In this document: positions 52,293 through 62,429 of the stretch, one piece after another
Layout: the number at the start of each line of letters is the position of its first letter
Position numbering within the stretch: position 1 is the first letter of the stretch
Source of the DNA: BRH-c54 sp965284565
Lineage (GTDB): Bacteria; Bacteroidota; Bacteroidia; Flavobacteriales_E; Vicingaceae
Assembly: GCA_965284565.1 (NCBI GenBank)
Contig: OZ260100.1
Span: 310,001 to 374,000, forward strand
Direction: 5' to 3'
Length of the DNA stretch: 64,000 nucleotides
Translations under genes and position numbers: made by a program
The notes under the pieces: generated by a model
What the model saw: only the letters and a program-made list of their open reading frames with translations
What the model was told of the DNA's origin: nothing
Databases searched by the model: none

Positions 52293-53123
52293 TTACTTTT
52301 TAACAAATTCCAATAGTGTCCATTCATTTTTGTTATTTTCAAAAGTTGCCTCAAGCCCTAACCTATGAGCTTCATTAATAAGCACTTCTCTATCTACAGA
52401 AAAGAACCCACTTAATAATAATAGTCCGCTAACATTAAGAGCATCCGCATAAAAGTGCATATCTCTCAATAATATATTTCTATTGATATTAGCAATAATA
52501 ATGTCAAATTTATTGGTTTTAATCTGGTTAACATCTCCTAAAACAACTTCAATATCAACATTGTTGCGTTCACAATTTTCAACAGCGTTGGTGTATGCCC
52601 ATTCATCATTGTCAATTGCTAAAACTTTGCCGCAATTTCTTTTCTTAGCCAAAATAGCTAAAATCCCAGTTCCGCACCCCATATCTAAAACAGTTTTATT
52701 AGCTAAATTTAGATTTAACAAACGACTAACAATTAAATGAGTTGTTTCGTGATGCCCTGTACCAAAAGACATTTTGGGTTCAATAATTATATCTATTACT
52801 TCTCCTTTAGGTTTTTCATGAAATGGAGCTCTAATCATACATTTTCCATCTACAAAAATTGGGTTAAAACTTTTTTCCCACTCTTCATTCCAATTTTGTT
52901 GTGCTATTTTATTAATGGTATATTCAATTTTAAATTCATCATTAGATAACAAACTAATCTGTAGAATATCATTTTCATTAAAGTCTGTCTCTTGAATGTA
53001 TGCCTCTAGACCATCTTCAGTATCTACAAAACTCTCAAAGCCAAACTCTGCAAGTTCTGCCACTAAAATTTCTCTTCCCATAATTAATGGAGAAATCTTT
53101 GCTAAAAATTGAATGTAATTCAT
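52293..53123 (-). CDS. prmA: Ribosomal protein L11 methyltransferase
   Basis: A 276-residue SAM-dependent methyltransferase. The SAM-binding motif is KTVLDMGCGTGILAILA, acidic LAIDNDEWA follows, and the active-site region is FDIIIANINRNIL. An MSFGTGHHETT motif precedes it, as in PrmA. It trimethylates ribosomal protein L11. It is the first gene of the minus-strand block. Confidence 0.93.
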   Translation of the reverse strand: MNYIQFLAKISPLIMGREILVAELAEFGFESFVDTEDGLEAYIQETDFNENDILQISLLSNDEFKIEYTINKIAQQNWNEEWEKSFNPIFVDGKCMIRAPFHEKPKGEVIDIIIEPKMSFGTGHHETTHLIVSRLLNLNLANKTVLDMGCGTGILAILAKKRNCGKVLAIDNDEWAYTNAVENCERNNVDIEVVLGDVNQIKTNKFDIIIANINRNILLRDMHFYADALNVSGLLLLSGFFSVDREVLINEAHRLGLEATFENNKNEWTLLEFVKK

Positions 53124-53520
53124 GTAGTTAAATGTATTTTAGTAAATTGATCACATGCAAGTTTTTGCTTAATACTTATCATTTCTTTGATTTTTTTATA
53201 GGCTCTTTTCATGTAATTTACCTTTTCTTTTAAACTTCTTCAAAACCTAAAATAAGTTTTTCATTCGCAAACTTACACAAAACCAATGATAAAAATTTAT
53301 CTTAAACATAGCTCTAACATTTTATAATAATAATTAAATTCAGAGTATTAATAAGATGTTAAACTATCATTAACTTAATTTTATAAACTCTAATTTGTTG
53401 TAAATTAAAGATTACACACTTCTTCATCTTATTAAAAGGCATTTTTGTCTAAAATCATTTTTAAAATCAAGTTGTAATCCTATATTTGTTGCTCAAAAAA
53501 AAATAAAAAATTCACATTTT
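53124..53520 (+). promoter_or_regulatory. Intergenic region with promoter for the peptide-import genes
   Basis: A 397-bp AT-rich gap between the divergent prmA and binding-protein genes. A perfect TATATTTG box at 53481-53488, 33 bp before the ATG at 53521, is the likely promoter of the importer operon. Nothing else is identified. Confidence 0.55.
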
Positions 53521-55293
53521 ATGAAACTTAATTATATTTTACCTTTAGTAGCAATATCAACATCAATTACAATGCTATCTTGCGGAGGCGGAGATGGAAA
53601 AGAAAAAACAGAAGTTAATATCGATCCTGTAGTTATCAGCCACGAGTTATCAGATGCTCAGATGCTTAACCCAATTAATTATTCTGATGCAGGTGCCGGC
53701 TATATTTTATCAAATATATTTTACTCATTATTAGAAATTGATTTTAACACCTTAGAGTTAGTTCCTGTAGTTGCTGAAAGTAGACCAGAAATTGAAGAGA
53801 CAAAAGATGGGGGAATGCTTATTACCTATAAAATTAGACCTGAGGCTAAATGGGATAATGGTGAACAAATCACTGCTAAAGATGTTGAATTTGCATTAAA
53901 AGTGATAAAAAATCCTAAAGTTGACAACCTAAACAACAAACCTTATTTTGAATTTATTGAAGATATGAAATTTTATGAGGATGATCCTCTTAAATTTACA
54001 TTTATTTGTAAAGATGTTTATATTCTTGCTGAAGTTCAAAGTGGTGATATTGATTTAATGCCAAGGCACATTTATGACCCTAAGGGTTTAATGGATGAAT
54101 TCACTATAAAACAACTTGCAGAAAATGCACCTGAATTAGCTACGAATCCTAAAATTGTAGAGTTTGCTAAAGATTTTAACTCAGAAAAATACCAAAGAGA
54201 CCCTCAGTTCATTCAAGGTTGTGGTCCATACTTATTAAAAGAATGGCAAACTGGTCAAAAATTAATTATTACTAAAAAAGAAAAATGGTGGGGAGATCAG
54301 TTGGCTGATAAAGGAATGCATTTCCAAATTTATCCTCCAGAAATTGTTTACCAAACTATTAATGACCAAACTACTGCCAAAGAAGCTTTGATTGCTGGAA
54401 AAGTAGATGTTATGAGAGGAATAAAACCTCAAGATTTTCAGTATTTACCAAAATCGAAAAAATTTGTAAACAACTTTGTTGCACACACCCCTCCTCAAAT
54501 GGCGTACACTTATTTAGGATTAAATGTTAGAAAACCTATGTTCTCTGATAAAAGAACTAGACAGGCTTTAGCTCATTTAGTAGATGTAGATAAAATTATT
54601 GAAGTTGTTGTTTTAGGTTACGGAGAAAAAGCAATAGGTCCAATTCACCCTGCAAAAACAAAACAATACAACAGCAATATCTCTCCTTACCCTTACGATG
54701 TTGAAAAAGCAAAAGCTTTATTAGCAGAAGCTGGCTGGAAAGATTCTGACAATGATGGAATTTTAGACAATGTAATTGAAGGACAAAAAATTAAATTTGA
54801 ATTTAACTATTTATATAACCAAGGAAATGATAGCAGAAAAGCTGTTGGCTTGCTATTGCAAGAAGAAGCTAGAAAAGTTGGTATTACAGTTAATGTACTA
54901 TCTCAAGATTGGTCTATTTTCTTGGAAAGCACCAAACAACATGATTTTGATATGTATTACGGAGCTTGGATTAGTACACCTATTCCTACTGATCACAAAC
55001 AAATTTATCACACAGTTTCCTACAATGGAGGTTCTAACTATACAGGTTTTGGTAATGACCAAACGGATGCATTGATAGATTCTATTAGAATTACTTTAGA
55101 CGAAGATAAAAGAGCTAAATTAAACCATAGGTTTCAAGCAATTCTTCATGATGAATGCTCTTACATTTTCTTATATTATCCTAAAGAAAAAATTGCCATT
55201 CATAAAAGATTTTCTAATGCTGAAACTAGCCCTATGAGACCAGGATATAGAGTTAGTGGTTTTTCTACTCAACAAGCAAGTGCGGTAAACTAA
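53521..55293 (+). CDS. Oligopeptide/dipeptide ABC transporter substrate-binding lipoprotein (family 5)
   Basis: A 590-residue lipoprotein (SITMLSCGGGDG, lipidated at Cys 21). It has the family 5 binding-protein pattern: YILSNIFYSLLEI, ITYKIRPEAKWDNGEQITAKDVEF and TYLGLNVRKPMFSDKRTRQAL. It probably delivers peptides or similar solutes to the permeases at 55371 and 56805. The ATPase is not encoded nearby. Confidence 0.92.
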   Translation: MKLNYILPLVAISTSITMLSCGGGDGKEKTEVNIDPVVISHELSDAQMLNPINYSDAGAGYILSNIFYSLLEIDFNTLELVPVVAESRPEIEETKDGGMLITYKIRPEAKWDNGEQITAKDVEFALKVIKNPKVDNLNNKPYFEFIEDMKFYEDDPLKFTFICKDVYILAEVQSGDIDLMPRHIYDPKGLMDEFTIKQLAENAPELATNPKIVEFAKDFNSEKYQRDPQFIQGCGPYLLKEWQTGQKLIITKKEKWWGDQLADKGMHFQIYPPEIVYQTINDQTTAKEALIAGKVDVMRGIKPQDFQYLPKSKKFVNNFVAHTPPQMAYTYLGLNVRKPMFSDKRTRQALAHLVDVDKIIEVVVLGYGEKAIGPIHPAKTKQYNSNISPYPYDVEKAKALLAEAGWKDSDNDGILDNVIEGQKIKFEFNYLYNQGNDSRKAVGLLLQEEARKVGITVNVLSQDWSIFLESTKQHDFDMYYGAWISTPIPTDHKQIYHTVSYNGGSNYTGFGNDQTDALIDSIRITLDEDKRAKLNHRFQAILHDECSYIFLYYPKEKIAIHKRFSNAETSPMRPGYRVSGFSTQQASAVN

Positions 55294-55370
55294 AATAAGT
55301 TGTTATATTTACACCCAAAATTTAAAATAACAATTTAATAAGGTGCTTCAATAAAGCTAAGAAAAAGGAA

Positions 55371-56801
55371 ATGTTAAAGTATATTTTTAAAAGAATCTTA
55401 ATTTTTATCCCTACGTTAATTGTGATTTCACTAATGACGTTTGTGATTAGCATCAACGCCCCTGGAGATCCTGTAGAAACCATGCTTAACCAAAATGTTG
55501 GTGGAGAAGGAAGATCGGGAGAAAAATTAGCTAGCGAAAAAACTTATAATGAAAAAAGAAAAGAGTTAGGTTTCGATCGACCTCTATTTTATTTTTCATT
55601 TACCAACAAAACCTATCCAGATACCCTTTATAAAATCCCTAAGAAATCCCATAGAGAAACGCTTCAAAGATTATCTTACGAGTATGGCGTATGGGTAAAT
55701 GTTTCAAATTACTATCAAGCCTTAAGAACCTTAGAGTTTAAGATTTTTGAAATTATGCCTTCTGATGAAAACTCTTCTAAATTAAGAAGTATTAAAGACA
55801 ACCTCAGTTCTCTTTACTTAACTCACGATGAAGCTGAAATTAAACAGACCATAGAAAGTGTAGAGTTTGACATTTTTAAAGATAATAACATAAAAAAAAC
55901 TGCTGAAACAGATTTTTTCAATCTTAAAAATAACTTTGAACACCTCATTTTTAATAAACAAATAATTAATAGATACCTTCCTACTATTTATTGGTATGGT
56001 TTTGACAACCAATACCACAATTGGATTTCTAACTTTATTGTTGGTGAATTCGGAAAATCTTATATTGACAAAAGACCTGTTAGCTCAAAAATATTTGATG
56101 CTTTAAAATGGTCTATGATTTTGAGTATTCTATCTATTATTATAGCCTATATTGTTGCTGTTCCTCTTGGTGTTAAATCTGCAGTAGATAAAGGAAAAAC
56201 TTCTGAAAAAATTATTACCACAGGCTTATTTTTACTTTACTCTTTACCCAACTTCTGGATAGCTACTATGTTAATTCAATGGCTTGGTGATGGAGATGGA
56301 TTAGGATGGTTTCCCACACATGGCTTAGGCGAATTACCAGAATCTGCTCCTTATTGGGATAGGTTTTTTGAAACGGCTTACCATTTTATTTTACCATTAT
56401 TCTGTTTAACTTATGCTTCATTTGCATTTATTTCCAGACAAATGCGTGGAGGAATGTTAAATGTGTTGGAAATGGACTATATTAGAACTGCTCGTGCAAA
56501 AGGTTTAAAAAAACAAGTAGTAATTTGGAAACATGCTTTTAGAAATTCATTAATACCAATTATTACTTTATTTGCTAATATTTTCCCAGCCGCTATTTCT
56601 GGCTCTTTCATTATTGAGGTAATTTTCTCTATTCCGGGAATGGGACAACTTACCTTACAAGCTATTTTCCAACGAGATTATCCTATTGTATTTACCGTAT
56701 TAATGTTCTCTTCCATACTTACCTTAGTAGGTATTTTAATAGCAGATATTATGTATGCTTTTGTTGACCCAAGAATTTCCTTTTCTAATAAAAAATCTTA
56801 A
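55371..56801 (+). CDS. ABC transporter permease, OppB/DppB type
   Basis: A 476-residue permease. TM1 is IFIPTLIVISLMTFVISINAPGDP. A hydrophilic insert of about 200 residues then precedes the remaining helices, and the EAA loop (IRTARAKGLKKQVVIWKHAFRN) contacts the ATPase. The long insert makes it larger than the usual 310-340 residues of OppB. It is 3 bp before the OppC-type gene. Confidence 0.9.
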   Translation: MLKYIFKRILIFIPTLIVISLMTFVISINAPGDPVETMLNQNVGGEGRSGEKLASEKTYNEKRKELGFDRPLFYFSFTNKTYPDTLYKIPKKSHRETLQRLSYEYGVWVNVSNYYQALRTLEFKIFEIMPSDENSSKLRSIKDNLSSLYLTHDEAEIKQTIESVEFDIFKDNNIKKTAETDFFNLKNNFEHLIFNKQIINRYLPTIYWYGFDNQYHNWISNFIVGEFGKSYIDKRPVSSKIFDALKWSMILSILSIIIAYIVAVPLGVKSAVDKGKTSEKIITTGLFLLYSLPNFWIATMLIQWLGDGDGLGWFPTHGLGELPESAPYWDRFFETAYHFILPLFCLTYASFAFISRQMRGGMLNVLEMDYIRTARAKGLKKQVVIWKHAFRNSLIPIITLFANIFPAAISGSFIIEVIFSIPGMGQLTLQAIFQRDYPIVFTVLMFSSILTLVGILIADIMYAFVDPRISFSNKKS

Positions 56802-56804
56802 TCT

Positions 56805-58139
56805 ATGAACTTGTTTAATTTATTCAATAGAAGAAAAAACAGAGAAGCGGAAACCCTTAATCTGCAAAACAATAATGAAAGTTATTGGAAAATAGTTAGA
56901 CAACAGTTTAAGAAAAACAAAATTGCTGTTTACTCCTTACGAGTTGTTTTTATTTTTGTTTTTGTTGCTTTATTTGCAGATTTTTTGGCTAACGAAAAAC
57001 CCCTTATTGCTAAGTACGAAGGCAATATATATTTCCCAGTAATGAAAGAATATGCTGTAGATTTGGGCATTTCCGACTGGCAAAATGAATTTAAAAATGT
57101 TTCTTGGAGAAGCTTAAATTACGATTGGGTAGTTTGGCCTCCAGTTCCTTACTTACCTAGAAATATTGATGTTTCTAATACTTGGGCAGACCCAACACAA
57201 GAACAAAATGTAGAATCAGCAAGATGGAGACATTGGTTAGGTACTGATGATTTAGGGCATGATGTTCTATCTGGTATGATACACGGAACACGTATTGCTC
57301 TTTTAGTCGGATTAGTTTCTATGGGTATTGCTGCCATTATCGGAATCTTTTTTGGTGCTGTGGCAGGTTATTATGGCGATGAAAAATTAAAAATGAGCAT
57401 TATCTCTATTTTACTTTATGTAATAGGTTTTGCATTAGCTGTTTTCTACGCTTTCGGAACACGTTCTTACGCTTTAGCAGATGCTATTGGAACTTCTTTT
57501 GGTAGTTTTATTTGGGAATTTTTACTAAGTATTTTGCTTTTTATTGCCATTATTTATGTGTTTAAACTTATTGCTTCTTTAATTAAAAAATTACCTTTTC
57601 AGGTAAAAGAAATAAGTATTCCTATAGATATTTTAATTAGTAGGCTGATAGAAATTGTGGTTTCTATTCCTCAATTATTTTTAATTATTTCTATTGCTGC
57701 AGTAGTTGCCAAACCTTCTATTTTTATTGTAATGGTAATTATTGGTTTAACCACTTGGACAGGTATAGCAAGGTTTACAAGAGCTGAATTACTTAGAATT
57801 AGAAATTTAGAGTTTATTGAAGCTGCCAATGCTCTTGGTTACAAAGAGTGGAGAATTATTGTTAAACATGCATTGCCAAATGCACTTTCGCCAGTTTTAA
57901 TTGCCATAGCTTTTGGTATTGCTTCTGCTATCTTAATTGAATCTACCTTGTCATTTATTGGTGTTGGTGTTCCCGCAGAAACCATTACTTGGGGTTCTAT
58001 GCTTTCTAAAGCAAGAGCAGTTTCTTCTGCTTGGTGGTTGGCTATAATTCCTGGTTTTGCTATCTTTATAACGGTTACCATTTACAACCTAATTGGTGAG
58101 GGCTTAACAGATGCTATGAATCCTAAATTGAAAAAATAA
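56805..58139 (+). CDS. ABC transporter permease, OppC/DppC type
   Basis: A 444-residue permease with HWLGTDDLGHDVLSGMIHGTRIALLVG, typical of OppC, and an EAA loop (EAANALGYKEWRIIVKHALPN). Extra hydrophobic helices occupy about residues 200-270, so it is longer than the usual 280-300 residues. It pairs with the OppB-type permease. Confidence 0.9.
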   Translation: MNLFNLFNRRKNREAETLNLQNNNESYWKIVRQQFKKNKIAVYSLRVVFIFVFVALFADFLANEKPLIAKYEGNIYFPVMKEYAVDLGISDWQNEFKNVSWRSLNYDWVVWPPVPYLPRNIDVSNTWADPTQEQNVESARWRHWLGTDDLGHDVLSGMIHGTRIALLVGLVSMGIAAIIGIFFGAVAGYYGDEKLKMSIISILLYVIGFALAVFYAFGTRSYALADAIGTSFGSFIWEFLLSILLFIAIIYVFKLIASLIKKLPFQVKEISIPIDILISRLIEIVVSIPQLFLIISIAAVVAKPSIFIVMVIIGLTTWTGIARFTRAELLRIRNLEFIEAANALGYKEWRIIVKHALPNALSPVLIAIAFGIASAILIESTLSFIGVGVPAETITWGSMLSKARAVSSAWWLAIIPGFAIFITVTIYNLIGEGLTDAMNPKLKK

Positions 58140-58178
58140 AAGCTTATTTTTGCTTTATAATTTTTCAAGTCATAGTTT

Positions 58179-58646
58179 ATGAAAATTGCTTTATTCCCAG
58201 GTTCTTTCGATCCAATAACCATAGGTCACGAAAACATTATTAGAAGAGCTTTGCCGCTGTTTAATAAAATAATAATTGGCATAGGAATCAATACCAACAA
58301 GAAATATTTATTCTCTCTAGAACAACGTGAAAAATGGATAAAGCAAGTATTTGCTGATGAACCCAAAGTAGAAGTTAAAAGTTATGAAGGTTTAACAGTA
58401 GATTTCTGTAAAAAAGAAAATGCCAATTTTATTGTTAGAGGATTAAGAAATAGTGCTGACTACGGCTATGAAAGTAACATTGCACAAATGAATCAATACC
58501 TCCACCCTCATTTAGAAACCATATTTATTCAAACAACTCCTGAGCTTTCCGCAATAAATTCTACAATTGTGCGTGATATAATCATTAATAAAGGCAATGC
58601 TTCTAAATTTGTACCTATTGCCATCAATAATGATTTTAAAAATTAA
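58179..58646 (+). CDS. coaD: Phosphopantetheine adenylyltransferase
   Basis: A 155-residue CoaD: ALFPGSFDPITIGHENIIRRA (nucleotidyl-transfer TxGH motif), NFIVRGLRNSADYGYE, and LSAINSTIVRDI (ISSTxVR motif). It catalyses the penultimate step of CoA synthesis. It lies 3 bp before the thioredoxin-fold gene. Confidence 0.95.
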   Translation: MKIALFPGSFDPITIGHENIIRRALPLFNKIIIGIGINTNKKYLFSLEQREKWIKQVFADEPKVEVKSYEGLTVDFCKKENANFIVRGLRNSADYGYESNIAQMNQYLHPHLETIFIQTTPELSAINSTIVRDIIINKGNASKFVPIAINNDFKN

Positions 58647-58649
58647 TCC

Positions 58650-60086
58650 ATGTTGAAACAAATATTTGCCATTCTTTTTCTTGTTACCAACTTAATATCT
58701 TTCGCAAGTAACACAGTAATAAAAGGCATTGCTAAAGATTTTAATGATAGTGAACTTTCTATTTATGTTTATGATGATTTTATAACAGGTACAAAAGAAA
58801 AAATTGGTTTTGCAAAAATTGGCAACACCAATAATTTTGAATTTAATATTGACATCAATACCATAAAAAAAGTAGAACTCGCTATTGAAGATAAAACTAC
58901 TTGGTTTTTCATAGAACCAGGAGGTATTTACAACATTACCTTAAGTTACGACCCCGAACTTAACAAAAGTAGAATTTACGATCGTTTTCTCTCTTTAAAA
59001 TTTAACTTCCCTGCACCTAATGAACTAAATCAATTAATTGCTAAATTCAATAGAAAATATGATGATTTTGTGAGTAAAAATGAATCTATTTTTTTAAAAA
59101 GAGATGGTTCTATAACACCTAAAATTCAAGAATTTGAACAACACATATTAAATGAATTTAAAAAATATAATAATGATTTTGCTTCCAATTATGCCCAATA
59201 CACTATTGCTTCAACTTTTAATTCTATAGATATCTCTTATTACAAAAGCGACAAAAAAACTTTGGATAAAGCTGATATTTTTATTAAATACCTTCAGGAT
59301 AAACCAGTTTTATACAACAATCCTGAATACATGAATTTCTTTACGGCTTTTTTTAAAGGTGAAATAAAGAAATTAACGCTGCAATTACACGGTATGGATA
59401 TTACTAAAGCTATCAACGAAGAAAACAGTTATAACGCTCTAGTAAAAGCACTAGAAAAATATCCTTTCTTGGAAAATAAAGAATTATTAGACTTGTTTCT
59501 TATCAATGGACTTAAAGAAATTGGCAACGATAAATATTTTAAACAACAAAATATTATTTCAATTCTAACTCATTTAAAAACTAACAGCATTTATCCCGAG
59601 CAACAAAAAATTGCCGACAATGTAATTACCAAAATAACCTATAAAAAATTAGCTAAAGGTAGTAAAGCTCCAACATTTAAACTTCCTACTTTAAATGGAG
59701 ATGAAATTACTTTAACAGACTTTACAGGAAAATATGTTTACATCAACTTTTGGGCATCTTGGAGCATTCCTAGTTTAAGAGAAATGAAAATTATGGAAAA
59801 CCTCTACAAGCAATATAAAAACAAAGTAGCTTTTGTTAGCATTTGTACTGACAACGATAAATCTAAAATAAAAAACTTACTTAAAGAAAACCCTAATTAC
59901 TCATGGACATTCTTGCATCTTACCGAAAGAGAACTAATGCAAGCGTATGAAGTAAGAACTTTGCCTACCTATATTTTAATCGGAAAAGAAGGTGAAATTC
60001 TTAGATTTCCTGCTCCTCGTCCGGGAGGAAACATTGAACGACCTACCGAAGAAAATATTGAACGTGTGTTTTTTGAATTGAAATAA
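58650..60086 (+). CDS. Exported thioredoxin-fold (TlpA/AhpC-like) protein without the CxxC motif
   Basis: A 478-residue protein with a signal peptide (IFAILFLVTNLISFAS), about 310 residues of unknown N-terminal domain, and a C-terminal thioredoxin-like domain. That domain begins APTFKLPTLNGDEITLTDF. The active-site segment reads INFWASWSIPSLREM, where TlpA-type proteins have WCxxC, so both cysteines are serines and disulfide chemistry is not expected. A cis-Pro region (LPTYILIGKEG) is retained. It may have a binding or scaffold function. Confidence 0.85.
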   Translation: MLKQIFAILFLVTNLISFASNTVIKGIAKDFNDSELSIYVYDDFITGTKEKIGFAKIGNTNNFEFNIDINTIKKVELAIEDKTTWFFIEPGGIYNITLSYDPELNKSRIYDRFLSLKFNFPAPNELNQLIAKFNRKYDDFVSKNESIFLKRDGSITPKIQEFEQHILNEFKKYNNDFASNYAQYTIASTFNSIDISYYKSDKKTLDKADIFIKYLQDKPVLYNNPEYMNFFTAFFKGEIKKLTLQLHGMDITKAINEENSYNALVKALEKYPFLENKELLDLFLINGLKEIGNDKYFKQQNIISILTHLKTNSIYPEQQKIADNVITKITYKKLAKGSKAPTFKLPTLNGDEITLTDFTGKYVYINFWASWSIPSLREMKIMENLYKQYKNKVAFVSICTDNDKSKIKNLLKENPNYSWTFLHLTERELMQAYEVRTLPTYILIGKEGEILRFPAPRPGGNIERPTEENIERVFFELK

Positions 60087-60173
60087 CTTCAACTTATTCT
60101 ATCTAATAAAACAATCATTTTTTTCATTTCTACCGACTTTAAATTAACTTTATAGCGAAATTTCTTCGTTATT

Positions 60174-61703
60174 ATGCTTAATAAACAACTTGTTCAACTT
60201 ATACACTCATTAACAAAATCTGAAAAAAGATATTTTAAGGTTAATGCTTCTATTATAAAAACAAACAAGTCGCTTATAAAAATGTTCGACCTAATTGATA
60301 GTCAAAAAATTGCTACTGATGCAGGTATAATGAAACAATTAAAAATCCCATCAAAAAGCAACTTATCTGTGATGGAAAGTCGCCTTAAAACATTGATTTT
60401 AAAACATTTAAGAGGTTATCATGCTAATACTTCACAAGAAATTGAACTGCATCATTTATTAATAGAAATTGAAATTTTATACACCAAAAGACTCTATAAA
60501 AATTGTGCAAAATGCATTCTTAAAGCAAAAAAAATAGCTTCTGATTCTGACAATCATTTAGCACTTCTAAGTCTTCTGAAATGGGATTCTTTAATTGAAA
60601 AAGAACAAGGAAAGTATTTAATTCAATCTCAAAACAAGTTAAAAGAAATATTACAAAAAGAAAATCAGTTATTAAAGAAATACGAAAAGCTTATTGACTA
60701 TAAATACCACACATTCAATCTATTGCTTCTATCAAAAAATAAAATTGTTGCTCAACTTCATGAAGAAATGGGGTATTACACCAAGTTATTTAAAGCAGGT
60801 TTTTTTGAAATAAATGCTAACCACACTTTTGAAGAAAAGCTTTATTTACTCAATTTCAAAGGAATGTATTACATGAGTAAAGGCAAAATTGAAAAATGTC
60901 TGCTCGCTTATGTTCAACTTGTTGAAGAAATAGAATCTTCTGAAAAAAAGAATATCCTAAAATCAAATGAATATTTTTTAGCCTTAAACAACCTATTATT
61001 ACTGGAAGTATTAAACAAAAATTATGATCGCTATAGAACCACTTTAAAAAAAATTCATGCAAATTTTGATAATTTAGTTGGTTACAAACCTCTTTTATTT
61101 AATATAACAACTTGTTACGAACTAGGTATATACTGCGAAATTGGAGATGATAAAAAAGCATTGGCATTAATCCCGGAAATTGAAAAGAACTTAAAACTAT
61201 ATGACGAGGAAACGAATGAGATAAGTAAACTACTCTTCTATCTTAACATTGCTATTACTTATCTATTCAATGAAAATTATTCAAAATCTATTTATTGGCT
61301 AAACGTCTTTTTAAACGACTATAGCATTAAAAGAAATGATGTAAGCTCTAATATTTATTACTATGGACACATTATTAATATAATTGCTCATTATGAAGCA
61401 AAAAACTACGAGTCCATTACCTATTTGTACAATCAATCTGTAAATAACCTCAAAAAAATAAGACCTTTAAATCAATTCGATGAGACTATTTTAAAATTTA
61501 TTAAAAAGACTGCATCAAGAAAATTCTTAGATTCAAAAGAACAAACAGCGTCCTTTAAAGCACTAAAAGAAAAATTAGAACTCTTAATAGAAAATCCCAA
61601 AGAAACTATTTCACTACAATTTTTTGATTTTTTTGCATGGATAGATAGTTACTTACAAAAAGAAAAAATAGCAACTCTTATTCAAAAAAAGAAATTAGGT
61701 TAA
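60174..61703 (+). CDS. Helical protein of unknown function
   Basis: A 509-residue protein rich in helices and lysine, with no signal peptide. A conserved-looking N-terminus reads LNKQLVQLIHSLTKSEKRYFKV, then possible TPR-like repeats. Similar proteins occur in Bacteroidota without assigned function. It is 87 bp after the thioredoxin-fold gene. Confidence 0.65.
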   Translation: MLNKQLVQLIHSLTKSEKRYFKVNASIIKTNKSLIKMFDLIDSQKIATDAGIMKQLKIPSKSNLSVMESRLKTLILKHLRGYHANTSQEIELHHLLIEIEILYTKRLYKNCAKCILKAKKIASDSDNHLALLSLLKWDSLIEKEQGKYLIQSQNKLKEILQKENQLLKKYEKLIDYKYHTFNLLLLSKNKIVAQLHEEMGYYTKLFKAGFFEINANHTFEEKLYLLNFKGMYYMSKGKIEKCLLAYVQLVEEIESSEKKNILKSNEYFLALNNLLLLEVLNKNYDRYRTTLKKIHANFDNLVGYKPLLFNITTCYELGIYCEIGDDKKALALIPEIEKNLKLYDEETNEISKLLFYLNIAITYLFNENYSKSIYWLNVFLNDYSIKRNDVSSNIYYYGHIINIIAHYEAKNYESITYLYNQSVNNLKKIRPLNQFDETILKFIKKTASRKFLDSKEQTASFKALKEKLELLIENPKETISLQFFDFFAWIDSYLQKEKIATLIQKKKLG

Positions 61704-61822
61704 AATCTACTTTAATTGTTTCTGCTTTAGAACTGAAAAAAATAGTGGCTTTTATTAAGGTTCTTAAAACTCTATTCCAAATAATATATTGAAAAAGTAT
61801 TTTTGAAATTGAAATAATTCTA

Positions 61823-62422
61823 TTAAATAATTTCTTTGATAGATGGATAAGTATTTTTCATAACTTCTTTTTGAATTTCTTCATTTGTCATCCAACGAGC
61901 ATCGGTAATATTTTCTTCAGCTTGAGGAATTAATTTACTTGTATCATCAGTTTTCATTTCGTACCAAACTGATTGTTTTATAACCATTTTATTATTTAAC
62001 TCATAAAGATGATAAGTATCTTTTAAGTGGTTTATTATGGTTAATTTACTAATTCCACACTCCTCCTCTACCTCTCTTATTGCAGATTCTTCAAGTGTTT
62101 CACCAACTTCTACTTTACCTTTAGGCAAATCCCATTTTCCTAATCTGAAAATAAATAAAATATTACCTACTGCATTACTCACCTTGCCTCCTGCCGCTAT
62201 TATCAATTCAAAATTATTTTTAAAACTTACAAAATCTTCTTCCGGAGTAAGGGTTAAGAAAACTAAATGCTTAAGTTTGTCATCATTTTTCAAATAATCC
62301 ACCAACATAGATATTATGGAATTATCGTAATAATGGAGCACCAAAACGTTTTCCATATCACTTAATAACTTGGTATTTTTTGTGAAGAAAATAACCTTAT
62401 CGTTAATAAAAACTTTATACAT
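61823..62422 (-). CDS. NUDIX hydrolase
   Basis: A 199-residue protein counted from the ATG at 62422, with an unknown N-terminal part and a C-terminal Nudix domain. The box is GKVEVGETLEESAIREVEEECGI. Such enzymes cleave nucleoside diphosphates linked to other groups; substrate unknown. An alternative ATG at 62431 would overlap the pyrE start codon. Confidence 0.88.
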   Translation of the reverse strand: MYKVFINDKVIFFTKNTKLLSDMENVLVLHYYDNSIISMLVDYLKNDDKLKHLVFLTLTPEEDFVSFKNNFELIIAAGGKVSNAVGNILFIFRLGKWDLPKGKVEVGETLEESAIREVEEECGISKLTIINHLKDTYHLYELNNKMVIKQSVWYEMKTDDTSKLIPQAEENITDARWMTNEEIQKEVMKNTYPSIKEII

Positions 62423-62429
62423 TTGCAAC

